Below, in pieces: positions 6,752 through 15,585 of a DNA stretch of 37,732 nt. The position numbers were made by a program, and so were the translations under genes. Where the stretch lies: IMG/VR virus record IMGVR_UViG_3300021417_000007, positions 1 to 37,732 of that record; one strand, written 5' to 3'. Within the stretch, counting starts at the first letter, position 1, and each line of letters starts with the position of its first letter. The notes under the pieces were generated by a model. That model had not been told where the DNA came from and did not search any database. It saw only the letters and a list, made by a program, of their open reading frames with translations. The stretch is from a virus.

Positions 6752-9015
6752 TACGACAGCACCACTTGGCCGTTGCAGTGTTGCCCGTCAGCGAACTGGA
6801 TCACGTATCCCGCTGTAGCGCCAGCTGGCTTAGTCGAGCCGTACGTGGCGACCATAATGCCGCTGGCGTCCGTTGTCTCGGTGCCACTTTGGTAGCGAGG
6901 GACGGTATAGAGGTCCGGCGTCGGCTCATCGTAGATCGACACCATGGCGCCGGCCATGTTGGCCGCTACCACCGGGCTCGTCGAAGGGCCACGGTTAAAG
7001 TTGATCGTTGCGGTGCGCTGCGTCAGGTTCGGCACCACGGCCCCCAGCACGTTCACCTTGTTCGACAGCAGAGCTGCGAGGTTAGCATGCCCGCGCTGAT
7101 TCGGATGCAGGCCGTCGTAGCTCCACACGAGCGAGCCCGCCAGCATTTCAGGCGGCGCCAGGTCGATGCGGTAGCCATTGGAAGGCAACGTTGCCGCGCT
7201 CAGGTTGGTGCGCGACTTCCCGCTGAACGGAATCAGGTCGATAATCTTTGCGGTCGGCGCTGCCGCGCTGACGGCGGCAAGCGTAGCCGTGACGGTGCTG
7301 GCCGCCGGGCCCGGGTTGTTGTCGTTCTCGCCGTAGTTGATGACGACGTAATCCGGCGCGGGGGTCAGCAGGCCGCCGACGAGGCGCGACACGCCTTGCG
7401 CGTGATTCGGCCAGCTTGCATCGAACCAGCTCCAGGTCTTGCCGTAGAAGCCGATGATGCCGACTTCCGCGTCCAGTGCTTCGGCCAGCAGCCAGCCGTA
7501 GGTGAGCGATGCGTCCTGGCTCGAACCATTGCGGTTCGGGCCTGCGCTCAAATCACCTTCCGTGATCGAATCGCCGTAGACCACCATCTTCTTGGGGCGG
7601 ATGGTCGGCGCGGACAAGGTGCCGCCCACGCTGAGGTTAATGCTGGTGATATGGAGCTTGTTGTTCGTGGCGACGTAGTTTTGTGCCGTGTCGCCGTCCT
7701 GGAGCAGCCACACGCCACGGAAGCAGACGAAAACGTCGTAGGTTCCTGCGGCAAGGCCTGACGCAAGCGCGAGGCTGGTGTCGCCGGTTGCCAGCAACTT
7801 CGACTGGATCGCGCCGTTGTTGATGGTCCAGGCGATATTTGGACAGCCTGCCGCAGCGATCGCGCTCAGGGTGGCGGTGTTAATGGCAAGCGCAATCGTG
7901 CCGGCCGCGCCGACAGTGGCTCGGAACTTCATGTAACCGCCGCGCATGGCCGTCCAGGCAAAGGAACTGCCCCCTTTGACGTTGTTCGCCTGCATCGCGC
8001 CGGCGCCGTCGCTATACCATGCGTACGGCGAGAAATAGACGCTTGCGTTTGTGACCGGGAATGACACGCCATTCGGTGCCGCCGCGGTCGGCGCGACCGG
8101 AGTCGAGGCTGCCGACTGCGGCCCAGGCCCGACGCTGTTAATCGCCCTCAGTTTGCCGTACACGCTCGTGCCATTAGGGAGACCTGTGGCCACAATGGGA
8201 TTGTTAAGCGTGGTAGGAACCGTTCCAACGAGGCTGTTGTCGGCTGCGTAATAGACGCTGAGGCTGTAGCCCGTGATTGCCGAACCACCATCGCTAGACG
8301 GTGCCGTATAGGGGAATGAGACGCTCCCGTCGCCGGCAACGGGCGTTCCCAGAATAGGAGCGCCAGGTTCCGTGGCAGTCTGCCCTGCGGTCAAATCCTC
8401 GTACGTCAGGTCGTCAATTGCCATTTGACCGACAGGGCCGCCGTAAATCGAGCGGTAGAAACCGATATGCCCGCTAGGGTAGCTGCCGTCGTTGATCGTA
8501 TGCGTTGGATTTGCAGGGCGCGTGCCGCCGCTTTTCCAGATGCGGCTCTCGACGGTTGTATCCAATGCAAGGGTTTCTGTAATGAGAATATCGCCCGCCG
8601 CGAACCCACTCACCGGTGCGGATTGCGAAATTTCAGCATATCCGCCGACGCCATTGATTTTGTAGGCGATGATTTTCAGCCAGCCCAATGCAGTCGGCGA
8701 TACCAACATCAGGTAGCCGGATCCACCATTGGCGCCTGCGCGCACAGCAGCGCAGATCAAATTGTCGTTGTAAAGGTCCGGCGTGATGTTCAACTTTTGC
8801 GCGAACGTGAGCTTTTGCGCAGTTTGGGCGCTCGCGCTTGCATAGGTCAGGAAGTCACCGTTATTGGCCGTCGCGATGCCTGTCGCCGCAAGGCTTTTCG
8901 CGCCGCCTACGGGATTGGCAGCAGAAACCCCCCATGGCCCCTTAATAGCGGCATATCCCGCAGGCAGCGACCCGGTATTTTCCGCTTCAAAATTGTTCGA
9001 ATGAATTATCGTCAT
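6751..9015 (-). CDS. Tail fibre/spike with SGNH (GDSL) esterase domain
   Basis: A 754-residue modular protein. Residues 1-210 look like a concanavalin-type jelly roll (SNNFEAENTGSLPAGYA through GHIGFYRSIYGGPVGQMAIDDLTYE). Residues about 215-305 are an FN3 domain (EPGAPILGTPVAGDGSVSFPYTAPSSDGGSAITGYSLSVYY). From about 475 an SGNH hydrolase begins: MVVYGDSITEG with nucleophile Ser483, NYGENDNN with Asn564, and DGLHPNQRGH with Asp634 and His637. All canonical positions are present, so the enzyme should be active. The likely substrate is an acyl group, probably acetyl, on a host capsule, O-antigen or exopolysaccharide; this is inferred from tail enzymes of the same fold. Position directly after the tape measure suggests attachment at the tail tip. 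The substrate cannot be read from sequence. Confidence 0.8.
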   Translation of the reverse strand: MTIIHSNNFEAENTGSLPAGYAAIKGPWGVSAANPVGGAKSLAATGIATANNGDFLTYASASAQTAQKLTFAQKLNITPDLYNDNLICAAVRAGANGGSGYLMLVSPTALGWLKIIAYKINGVGGYAEISQSAPVSGFAAGDILITETLALDTTVESRIWKSGGTRPANPTHTINDGSYPSGHIGFYRSIYGGPVGQMAIDDLTYEDLTAGQTATEPGAPILGTPVAGDGSVSFPYTAPSSDGGSAITGYSLSVYYAADNSLVGTVPTTLNNPIVATGLPNGTSVYGKLRAINSVGPGPQSAASTPVAPTAAAPNGVSFPVTNASVYFSPYAWYSDGAGAMQANNVKGGSSFAWTAMRGGYMKFRATVGAAGTIALAINTATLSAIAAAGCPNIAWTINNGAIQSKLLATGDTSLALASGLAAGTYDVFVCFRGVWLLQDGDTAQNYVATNNKLHITSINLSVGGTLSAPTIRPKKMVVYGDSITEGDLSAGPNRNGSSQDASLTYGWLLAEALDAEVGIIGFYGKTWSWFDASWPNHAQGVSRLVGGLLTPAPDYVVINYGENDNNPGPAASTVTATLAAVSAAAPTAKIIDLIPFSGKSRTNLSAATLPSNGYRIDLAPPEMLAGSLVWSYDGLHPNQRGHANLAALLSNKVNVLGAVVPNLTQRTATINFNRGPSTSPVVAANMAGAMVSIYDEPTPDLYTVPRYQSGTETTDASGIMVATYGSTKPAGATAGYVIQFADGQHCNGQVVLS

Positions 9016-9272
9016 GCAGCGTTCCGTTTAATTATGTGTTGGTGCTATAAACGCAAAGGTTCGCTTTTCTTTGCTTAATTGGCAACGTGTTAGAATTCAT
9101 GCATCGTTTCCTATGGACTACAAATGCTTAAATTCTTTAAGGCGGTTGTTGCCTGTTTGGCGTACGTGTTTCGGCCAGACCCACTCCTAGTTACTGATGA
9201 AGAGCGTAAGGCACTGGATGAGCAGTGTGATCGTTGGGCTTAGTCCGACTACTGGCTTGGAGCACCCTCTAT
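9016..9272. other. AT-richer gap in the tail operon holding one plus-strand small ORF
   Basis: The gap is visibly poorer in GC than the flanking tail genes and breaks an otherwise tightly overlapping operon. The only candidate gene is the plus-strand ORF at 9124-9243. A TAGAAT box at 9090-9095 could be a plus-strand -10 element, but no convincing -35 lies at 17 bp. Confidence 0.5.
9124..9243 (+). CDS. Possible moron: 39-residue small membrane-associated protein
   Basis: This ORF is read against the direction of the tail operon. It encodes MLKFFKAVVACLAYVFRP followed by DPLLVTDEERKALDEQCDRWA: a basic amphipathic or single-span hydrophobic N-terminus and an acidic helical tail. The layout is that of many small prophage proteins, and the reversed strand and lower GC content fit a moron gene expressed on its own. 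The ribosome site is weak (GGA eight bases before ATG) and the promoter is not clear, so it could be fortuitous. I do not recognise a family. Confidence 0.4.
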   Translation: MLKFFKAVVACLAYVFRPDPLLVTDEERKALDEQCDRWA

Positions 9273-12200
9273 TCATCGAGGCGCTACTCTTGTAGGATTC
9301 CTCGCCACATAGGCCACCTGTTCGATCGCACCGCCCACCTCTTTGGCGACCGTCTCGCCCATGTTCTCGGTAGCACCGAGCTGGTCGTTAGCGTTGCGGT
9401 TGGCATCTGCCCGCAGCTGCTGCAGCTCGGCCAGCACCGCGGCATTGATTGCACGCTGCTCGGCGTTTTCCTCGCGCAGGGCCCGAACTTCGCCAGCCAG
9501 GGCGTCTGATGCGGCGCTCGAGCTGGCGGCATACCGCTGCACGTCAAACGCGGGTGCTGCCACCGGTACCGGGGCATCCTGGTTGGCGATGGTTTGTTGA
9601 ATGGCGGCGGCGGTATCGTTCAGCTGGGCGATGCCTACCACCTGCTTGTCGAGGGCCGACAGCTGTCGCTGCGCGTCCGTCAACTGGGCGCCCGCGATCG
9701 CGGCCAGTTTGCCCATGTCGCCCTGCACTTTCGACTTGTCGCCGATGTATGCTGCGCTTGAGGCGTTGATCACCTGGCTGGCCGTCAGAAAGGCCGTCGC
9801 GGCGCTCTGGACGCCCGACACCGCGGCTGAATCGGCCGGATTGGCGAGCGCCTTGTCTGCCGCTGCGTTGTATTGACGCTGCGCCTCCAGGTACTTCTGC
9901 ATCGGCGTCAGCGCGCTCAAGCTGCCAAGTGCCAAGGAATCCAGGTAAGCCAGGGCACTGGTTTTGGTCGCGGTCAGGCGGTCGATCATTTCCGCAAGCC
10001 CGTCTGATCCACCGTCGGTCGCTTCTTTCAGCTGACGCTGCAGGGCCACCTGATCGAACAGTGCGCGATTAGCCGGATCGACCTCGAGGCGGGCTTTGGC
10101 CAGCTTCTGGGCCGAGGTCAATGTCAGGTCGTCCCATTCGGCCAGGAGATTGGCGCGCTCGTCGGCGGCCGAACTGGTGACATCTTTGAACGCCTGCTGC
10201 ACGCTCATCAGCATGGCGTACGTTTTGGCGCCGGCCTCGGTCGTGACGTCCAGGCTGAGAACGAATTTCTTGAATTGCGCCTCAGCGTCAGCACCCTCGG
10301 TCGACAGGCCGTACTGGGCAAGCACAGGGTTCAGCTTTGCCTTCTGTGCGCGGATCTGCTCGGCTTCGGTATAGAAGTTCTGCATGAACGACTTTGCCGA
10401 GGACGCGAATTCGTCAAGGCCGCCGGACAGCTCGACCAGGCGCACCTTTGCTTCCATGGTCATGCCGGTGAGGATCGACGCCATTTTGCCTGCCGAACTG
10501 TAGAGGCCATTGGATGTCTTGCCCATCGATGCGAACACGCTGTCGACGGCCTTCACATCGGTCGCGACGCGCACCAGGGTTTCGCCGATGCCCTCGCCCA
10601 TCTTCTGGAACTGGGCGATCGTCGGGAACAGCTCTTTCGTCACCTTGTCGAAAGCGACCGAGACGCCGGCATTCAGGGCGTCCGTGAGCTCTTGCCCCTT
10701 CAGGTCGCGAAGGCTGACCTCGAAGTCGACGCTGATGCCGTTGATCGCATTGGTAAGGGTGGCGCCGTCCCTGCCGAGCTTGACGCCAGCATCGACCAGC
10801 AGGTCGCCCATGTTGTCGAAGATAAGGGCGAACGGCTTCATCGCCTCAGCGCTGAGAGCCTTCGTATTGGTCGACTTGGTAGTCGAGTCGCCATGGAACC
10901 AGCCACCGTCGCTGGTCTTGATCACATCCTCATACTGGACGCCGTTGCCCATTCCGGCCCGCAGCGCGCCGAACGTGCCGCTGAACTTGACGCCAGTGTC
11001 GTCGATGGTCGTCGTCTTGTCGGAGCCGAAGAAGTTTGAGCTGGAGCTGTTGGTGGTGCCGAAGGCGCTGCCGCCGGTGATGCCGGTCGTCTGCATGATG
11101 CCCTTGGCCGCGCCGCCCAGGGCCGTCTCGATGTTACGCAGCGCCGTGAGCATCGAGTTTTGATAGTCCAGCTCGAGCGAGGCATAGTTTTCCAACATTT
11201 CGAGCGACTTTGACATCGATTCCGACTTGGCCGTACTGTCGCCCAGCACGGTACCGGTGCCCTGCACCTTCTGCTTTTCTTCGAACGACGGCGTGACCGC
11301 ACCGCTGCCACCACCGATACCGCCCATCATCGATGCACCGATGGCGACAACCGCGGCCAGCGTCGCGGCGCCCGCCGCCAAGTTCCAGGGGAATGGCAGG
11401 GAGGCAAGCGACTTGACGACGGCAGTGATGCCCCAGGCGCTGGCCTCGGTCGCAGCAAGCCCGGTCGATGCCGCCGTAGTGGTAGCTTCCCCAGTCAGCT
11501 TCGTAGCATTCAGCGTTAGATTGGCTGCGACTTCGCCTTCCTTGAAGAAGATCTTCTTGACCATGGCTTGCAGAGCCATGGCCATTTCATAAGCCCGGAA
11601 CGCCTTTTCGGCGCCTTCCATGACCTTGTAGCCGGCCGTGTGCTCTTTGAAGAATTTCTTGCCGGCGCTGGCCATGTCGCCGTACTGGCGGATCTGTGCA
11701 GTGGCAGCCGCCTGCGACGCCTTCGTCTCGGCCAGCTTGATCTTGGTGACATCGCCCTTCGCATCGGTTTTCTCCTGCGCCAGGTTCGCGGCGATTGCTG
11801 CCTGAGCGCGGCCGAAGCCGGTCAGCGCCGTGGTCATGCCGCCGATCGCTTCGCCGACCCGGCCGAACGAGGCCACCATGCCACCAGCGGCGTCACGGGC
11901 CACATCGTCGAGCGCGGTCATTACCTCGAGCAGCTGGTTGGCTCGCACCAGGTCAGAGCCCTTGTCCTGCAGCTCGACCTTGCCCTCCCATTGCGCCTTC
12001 GCTTGCAGCGCGGCGATGAGCCGGTTGGTATTCGCAATTTCCTGTTCGGTGCCCTCGTTCGTCTCCAGGGCGACCGCGCGCGCCTGCAGCTTGGCGATCG
12101 TCGCCGCGGTGATGGCAGCTGGAAGCTTGCCGTAATTTTCGAACTGAGCCTGCAGCGCGACCACTTCCTTGTTGACGGCGTCGACCTCCGCGTCGGCAGC

Positions 12201-13703
12201 GGCCTGCGCTGCGCGGACCGGTGCCTGGGCGTCGTATAGGTATTGCTTACGCAACAGGTCCGCCGCCGCCAGCGATGCCTGAAGCGCGGCGTTTTTCTGG
12301 TTGTTCAGTACCGCAATCTTGCCGTTGATGGCGGTCTGCTCAGCGGCATCCTTTGCGCCCACAGAGCGCAAGGCCGCAATCTCGGCGTCCTTGATGCGCA
12401 CGGCATCGGTACCGGCAGCCAGAGCCGCTTCACGCTTGGCGACGTAATAGGCGCTGTCTGAAGCCAGGCCCTGGCGATTCATCTCAGCCATTACAGCCAG
12501 ACCACGAGCGCGAGCTGCCATATCGGCCTCGATCATTGCCTTGCGCTGGGCTAGCGCCGCGTCAGCAGACGCCTTCTCGTTTGCCTGGCTAAGCTTCAGG
12601 AACTCAGCCGCTTTCGCAGCTGCGGCTGCTGCTGCCTTCGCCTTTTCATCGGCTGCTTTTTTGTCTGCGGCGGCAGCGGCCTTTGCCGCTGCTTCCTTGG
12701 CCGGCCCATCGATCTGGTCCTGGTGATACTGGATCTGCGCCTCGGCGCCGGCGATCTTCGCCTCCAGATCAACCTTCGAATCGCCGAACAGCCAGCGAGT
12801 CAGGCCGCCGGCAAATGGGACATTTTTGCTTAATGCCAGGTCGGATCGCAGCCCTTCCAGTTCTTCGCGCAGGTTCTTGATCTTCTTTTGTGGCTCGTCA
12901 AATTCGTCCGAGAACATAAAGGCACCGGCGGTTTCGAGCGCTACCAATACGGCGTGCAGCTTTCCCGACTCGTTATAGGCGTCGACAATCCTCTTGGTGA
13001 ATTCGTTCAGTGCCGGCAGCATCTCGATCGCCAGGCTCATCTTCGCGCCGTCAATCCTGGCCGACATCTCCGCCATCTGGTCGTTGAAATCGTCGGCGCG
13101 TGCTGCCATCTCGGCAGTCACGCCAGACATGGCCTTGCCCTTGTCGACCATTTCGCCAATGCGCTGGCCGCCTTCGGACATCAGCGGCGCCGCGCCTTTC
13201 CAGGACTTGCCCACTGCGTCAGCTGCAAAAGCTGCGCGCAGGGCGGGATCTTCGATGGCGGCAAAGACATCGGAAAACTGCTTGAACGCCTCCAGCGGCT
13301 CTTTGGACGTCACCCCGAGGCGAGCGAATTTCTCCGCGTTCTTGCCCATGTTGGCCGACAGCTTGGAGATGACTTCGGCAGTACCTTCCAGCTCCGCCCC
13401 TGACTGGGTCGCAGCGAGCTTCAGGCCGGACAAGTCTTCCACCGTGATCTTGGTGGTCGCGCTCAGATCCTTGAGGTTGTCCAGCGTGTCGATCGAGCCC
13501 TTGACCATGCCGACCAGCCAATCGATGCTGATGCCGGCAACGGAAGCCTTGATGATGTCGCCCATGGTCGAGTGGATGCTATCGAGCTTGCCACCCAGCT
13601 CCGCGACCTGACGCAACGACCCGGTGGCCTGGGCGCGCAGGCGATCAAACTCGCGAATCGCCTGCTCGGCCTGGGCTGTGATGACTACTCTGGACTCGCT
13701 CAT
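9273..13703 (-). CDS. Tail tape measure protein
   Basis: A 1476-residue protein in the position and with the composition of a siphophage tape measure, which sets tail length and passes into the host envelope during DNA entry. The N-terminus (MSESRVVITAQAEQAIREFDRLRAQATGSLRQVAELGGKL) and the long Ala/Lys/Glu-rich coiled-coil stretch at about residues 330-560 are typical. Hydrophobic segments follow near residues 740-800 (LATEASAWGITAV, then LAAGAATLAAVVAIGASMMGG), as expected for the part that inserts into the membrane. By the usual rule of about 0.15 nm per residue the tail would be near 220 nm. The start at 13703 overlaps the stop of the GT frame as ATGA, ruling out the Met six codons upstream. 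Confidence 0.93.
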   Translation of the reverse strand: MSESRVVITAQAEQAIREFDRLRAQATGSLRQVAELGGKLDSIHSTMGDIIKASVAGISIDWLVGMVKGSIDTLDNLKDLSATTKITVEDLSGLKLAATQSGAELEGTAEVISKLSANMGKNAEKFARLGVTSKEPLEAFKQFSDVFAAIEDPALRAAFAADAVGKSWKGAAPLMSEGGQRIGEMVDKGKAMSGVTAEMAARADDFNDQMAEMSARIDGAKMSLAIEMLPALNEFTKRIVDAYNESGKLHAVLVALETAGAFMFSDEFDEPQKKIKNLREELEGLRSDLALSKNVPFAGGLTRWLFGDSKVDLEAKIAGAEAQIQYHQDQIDGPAKEAAAKAAAAADKKAADEKAKAAAAAAAKAAEFLKLSQANEKASADAALAQRKAMIEADMAARARGLAVMAEMNRQGLASDSAYYVAKREAALAAGTDAVRIKDAEIAALRSVGAKDAAEQTAINGKIAVLNNQKNAALQASLAAADLLRKQYLYDAQAPVRAAQAAADAEVDAVNKEVVALQAQFENYGKLPAAITAATIAKLQARAVALETNEGTEQEIANTNRLIAALQAKAQWEGKVELQDKGSDLVRANQLLEVMTALDDVARDAAGGMVASFGRVGEAIGGMTTALTGFGRAQAAIAANLAQEKTDAKGDVTKIKLAETKASQAAATAQIRQYGDMASAGKKFFKEHTAGYKVMEGAEKAFRAYEMAMALQAMVKKIFFKEGEVAANLTLNATKLTGEATTTAASTGLAATEASAWGITAVVKSLASLPFPWNLAAGAATLAAVVAIGASMMGGIGGGSGAVTPSFEEKQKVQGTGTVLGDSTAKSESMSKSLEMLENYASLELDYQNSMLTALRNIETALGGAAKGIMQTTGITGGSAFGTTNSSSSNFFGSDKTTTIDDTGVKFSGTFGALRAGMGNGVQYEDVIKTSDGGWFHGDSTTKSTNTKALSAEAMKPFALIFDNMGDLLVDAGVKLGRDGATLTNAINGISVDFEVSLRDLKGQELTDALNAGVSVAFDKVTKELFPTIAQFQKMGEGIGETLVRVATDVKAVDSVFASMGKTSNGLYSSAGKMASILTGMTMEAKVRLVELSGGLDEFASSAKSFMQNFYTEAEQIRAQKAKLNPVLAQYGLSTEGADAEAQFKKFVLSLDVTTEAGAKTYAMLMSVQQAFKDVTSSAADERANLLAEWDDLTLTSAQKLAKARLEVDPANRALFDQVALQRQLKEATDGGSDGLAEMIDRLTATKTSALAYLDSLALGSLSALTPMQKYLEAQRQYNAAADKALANPADSAAVSGVQSAATAFLTASQVINASSAAYIGDKSKVQGDMGKLAAIAGAQLTDAQRQLSALDKQVVGIAQLNDTAAAIQQTIANQDAPVPVAAPAFDVQRYAASSSAASDALAGEVRALREENAEQRAINAAVLAELQQLRADANRNANDQLGATENMGETVAKEVGGAIEQVAYVARNPTRVAPR

Positions 13704-14059
13704 TTCTTTTTCTCGCTCCAAGCCTGCAGGGTTGCTCGTTCCATCGCCTGTATTTCTTCGAACACCCTTTGTCGGTCACGGCGCGCAACGCGCCGGTGAT
13801 CCATCACGATGTTGACCGACTGGTAATTCAGCCCGGTCGCGCCGCCCATGCCCACTAGCCACTGCGTCGAAAGCGCCTGGAACAGGTTCCAGGTCGGCAC
13901 GTTCTCGGGCCAGAGGTACAGCTCATCCGGGGGCTGGAGCGTCACCGCCGCAACGAGACCGAACGCCGCGAGGGCGGCGTCGACCTCACTTACTTCCTGC
14001 TCGGCTTCCTGCTCGTCGATCAGCTGGCCCAGCGCCGCATGGCGCGCGACCTCGCTTAG
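13700..14059 (-). CDS. Tail assembly chaperone T extension (DUF1799-like), made by -1 frameshift
   Basis: This frame is entered from the G gene by a -1 slip at 14059-14065 and continues as LSEVARHAALGQLIDEQEAEQEVSEVDAALAAFG, then a conserved block ELYLWPENVPTWNLFQALSTQWLVGMGGATGLNYQSV that matches the DUF1799 tail-chaperone family. It has no plausible start of its own: the open frame extends to 14296, but that upstream part is Arg/Gly-rich antisense-like sequence. In lambda the equivalent GT fusion binds the tape measure and recruits the tail tube subunit. The frame ends as ATGA on the tape-measure start. The full fusion spans 13700-14406. Confidence 0.85.
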   Translation of the reverse strand, partial: LSEVARHAALGQLIDEQEAEQEVSEVDAALAAFGLVAAVTLQPPDELYLWPENVPTWNLFQALSTQWLVGMGGATGLNYQSVNIVMDHRRVARRDRQRVFEEIQAMERATLQAWSEKKK

Positions 14060-14406
14060 TTTTTTGCCTTGACGCCCACCACCGCCAGGTACGCGTTCAG
14101 GCAATGCATACCCATGCCGGCGATGTCGAACAGTGCGGACAGAGCGCCGTCGCAGAATTCGGCCGGGGTGTCGTCTTCCTCGAGCACCAAGCGCTGGTCG
14201 CGCCAGCCGCTGATGACCTTCTTCATCATCTCGGTCGCCGACTCTTCCTTGTCTTCCATCTCCTGCTTGAGCGTAGGAGCGTCGAGGCGCTTGCACACCA
14301 GCGAAAACTTAAACGAACGGATCGATCCGTCGGCCTCGGCATACTTGCCTTCGACGGGGACGATGACGTTGTCACTGACGACAACTTTATATTTCTTGAA
14401 GTTCAT
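14056..14406 (-). CDS. Tail assembly chaperone G
   Basis: A 116-residue protein between the major tail protein and the tape measure, the fixed position of gpG in lambda-like tails. It begins MNFKKYKVVVSDNVIVPVEG and has a charged, mostly helical C-terminal half (MEDKEESATEMMKKVISGWRDQRLVLEEDDTPAEFC). Most ribosomes should stop at TAA directly after the AAAAAAC slippery sequence, giving G alone; a minority shift to make the GT fusion. The protein coats the tape measure during tail assembly and is not found in the finished virion, by analogy with lambda. Confidence 0.88.
   Translation of the reverse strand: MNFKKYKVVVSDNVIVPVEGKYAEADGSIRSFKFSLVCKRLDAPTLKQEMEDKEESATEMMKKVISGWRDQRLVLEEDDTPAEFCDGALSALFDIAGMGMHCLNAYLAVVGVKAKN
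14059..14065 (-). promoter_or_regulatory. -1 ribosomal frameshift slippery site AAAAAAC
   Basis: On the minus strand the zero frame reads GCA AAA AAC TAA, so the heptamer A-AAA-AAC fits the X-XXY-YYZ rule exactly and lies directly before the stop codon. A -1 slip reads on as CTA AGC GAG, into the DUF1799-like T frame. Confidence 0.88.
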
Positions 14407-14425
14407 GATTTTCCTGTGGAGTTGC

Positions 14426-14441
14426 CGGGGCCGAAGCCCCG
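14426..14441 (-). other. Stable UUCG-loop hairpin just after the major tail protein stop
   Basis: The minus strand reads CGGGGC-TTCG-GCCCCG, a 6 bp GC stem closed by a C(UUCG)G tetraloop, beginning 8 nt after the major tail protein stop. No U tract follows. It may protect the upstream mRNA from 3' exonucleases or lower expression of the next gene. Confidence 0.65.
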
Positions 14442-14448
14442 AGAGTTA

Positions 14449-15423
14449 TTATGCGAAGCTGGTAGCGATGCGGATCTCGTCGTTACCATTCTTGGGCTTC
14501 ACGCCCAGCTTGTAGCCGATCATGCGTTCGCCGTTCAGCTCTTCCTTCGTTGGCTCCTTCAGCTGCACCGCCGGCATGAAGACGGCCACCTTGTCGTTGG
14601 CGACGGTGCCGTGGATGAGCCCGATGCTCGTCAGCGTATTGGCCTTGATCGAGTCCATGAATGCCACTTCCTGGGCAGCCGTGAGCTGAAGCTTGACCGC
14701 ACCGGTCACATCGCGCTCGGAGATAGAGATCGACTCGCCGCCCAGCAGCTTCTGGAACTGGGCCTTGATCCCCAGGTCGATCGTCAGGCCGTCGCTCGGG
14801 TAAGTGGTACCGGCGGCGAAAGCCGGCGCTGTGGTCGCCGAATGGGTCGCGCCGAAGGTCAGCTCGCCCGAGTTCGCGTCCAGCACGACTTGCGGCACGC
14901 GCCAGGCCGCCAGAGCGCCTGCAACGTTCGGCACCGCGGCCGTGCCACCATCGACGCCCATGAATTTGAACGAAATGACCGGCTTTTTGCCGACGCCCAG
15001 GTCGAGGCTGGCGGTACCGCGCACACCCAGCAGCTTGTGCAGCACGCCGTCGTCGTACCAGTAAATGGTGGCCGATTCGAAGTCGCCAGAGACCGGAACA
15101 TAATCGACACGGACGGCCGGCGTGATCACCTCGGCAAAGCCGATCGAGCGCATCAGCGGGCCCCAGGCCGGCGCCTCTGCAAGGACGCCCGAGCCGACCA
15201 ATTCGATATCGAAACCGCATTCCATGTAGCGGGCGCCGGCCAGCTCTTCCGAGCCACCCAGGTACTCGCGGATAATGTCGCGGGCGACATATTCCGCATT
15301 GAGCGGATTGATGCTGAGGTTACTCACAAGCAGCGCATTTTGCGCGCCACTCGGCGCAGCATCGACGCCGTATTCGTCTTCCAGCTTTGCCAAGACGACA
15401 GTCTTCCGGATAAGGCGGGTCAT
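14449..15423 (-). CDS. Major tail protein (tail tube subunit)
   Basis: A 324-residue protein in the tail-tube position, after the tail terminator and before the G/GT chaperones. It opens MTRLIRKTVVLAKLEDEYGVDAAPSGAQNALLVSNLSINPL, a pattern typical of this family, and continues with beta-rich stretches such as YMECGFDIELVGSG, ATIYWYDDGVLHKLLGVRGTASLDLGVGKKPVISFKFMG. It would polymerise around the tape measure into the tube. The length suggests one extra domain compared with the minimal tube proteins of about 200 residues, perhaps at residues 195-260. A very stable hairpin follows its stop codon. Confidence 0.88.
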   Translation of the reverse strand: MTRLIRKTVVLAKLEDEYGVDAAPSGAQNALLVSNLSINPLNAEYVARDIIREYLGGSEELAGARYMECGFDIELVGSGVLAEAPAWGPLMRSIGFAEVITPAVRVDYVPVSGDFESATIYWYDDGVLHKLLGVRGTASLDLGVGKKPVISFKFMGVDGGTAAVPNVAGALAAWRVPQVVLDANSGELTFGATHSATTAPAFAAGTTYPSDGLTIDLGIKAQFQKLLGGESISISERDVTGAVKLQLTAAQEVAFMDSIKANTLTSIGLIHGTVANDKVAVFMPAVQLKEPTKEELNGERMIGYKLGVKPKNGNDEIRIATSFA

Positions 15424-15426
15424 TGT

Positions 15427-15585
15427 TTATTCCTGTTCAGGTTGGTTAGCCGGGATGGGCTTGTTTCGCACAAGTGCCCCGGTATCGAGGTCGCGGGTGA
15501 AACTGCCACCCTGCTGCGGCTCCGCATGTTGCGGCGCAGCCTGAGCTGGCACCGGCGCGGCGAATTGTTCTTCGTGATCGATCAT
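15427..15585 (-). CDS. Small protein between tail terminator and major tail protein, unknown function
   Basis: A 52-residue hydrophilic protein: an acidic N-terminus (MIDHEEQFAAPVPAQAAPQHAEP) followed by a short conserved-looking motif GGSFTRDLDTGALVRN. Small proteins with a similar FTRD-x-x-TGAL ending occur at this place in related prophages, but I know of no assigned role. The start at 15585 overlaps the tail terminator stop as ATGA and so is preferred over the upstream Met at 15642. Confidence 0.65.
   Translation of the reverse strand: MIDHEEQFAAPVPAQAAPQHAEPQQGGSFTRDLDTGALVRNKPIPANQPEQE

Noticed and set aside
13700-14296. T-frame ORF as an independent 198-residue gene
   Set aside because: The N-terminal 80 residues are low-complexity Arg/Gly sequence opposite G; the frame is explained by the -1 slip at 14059-14065.
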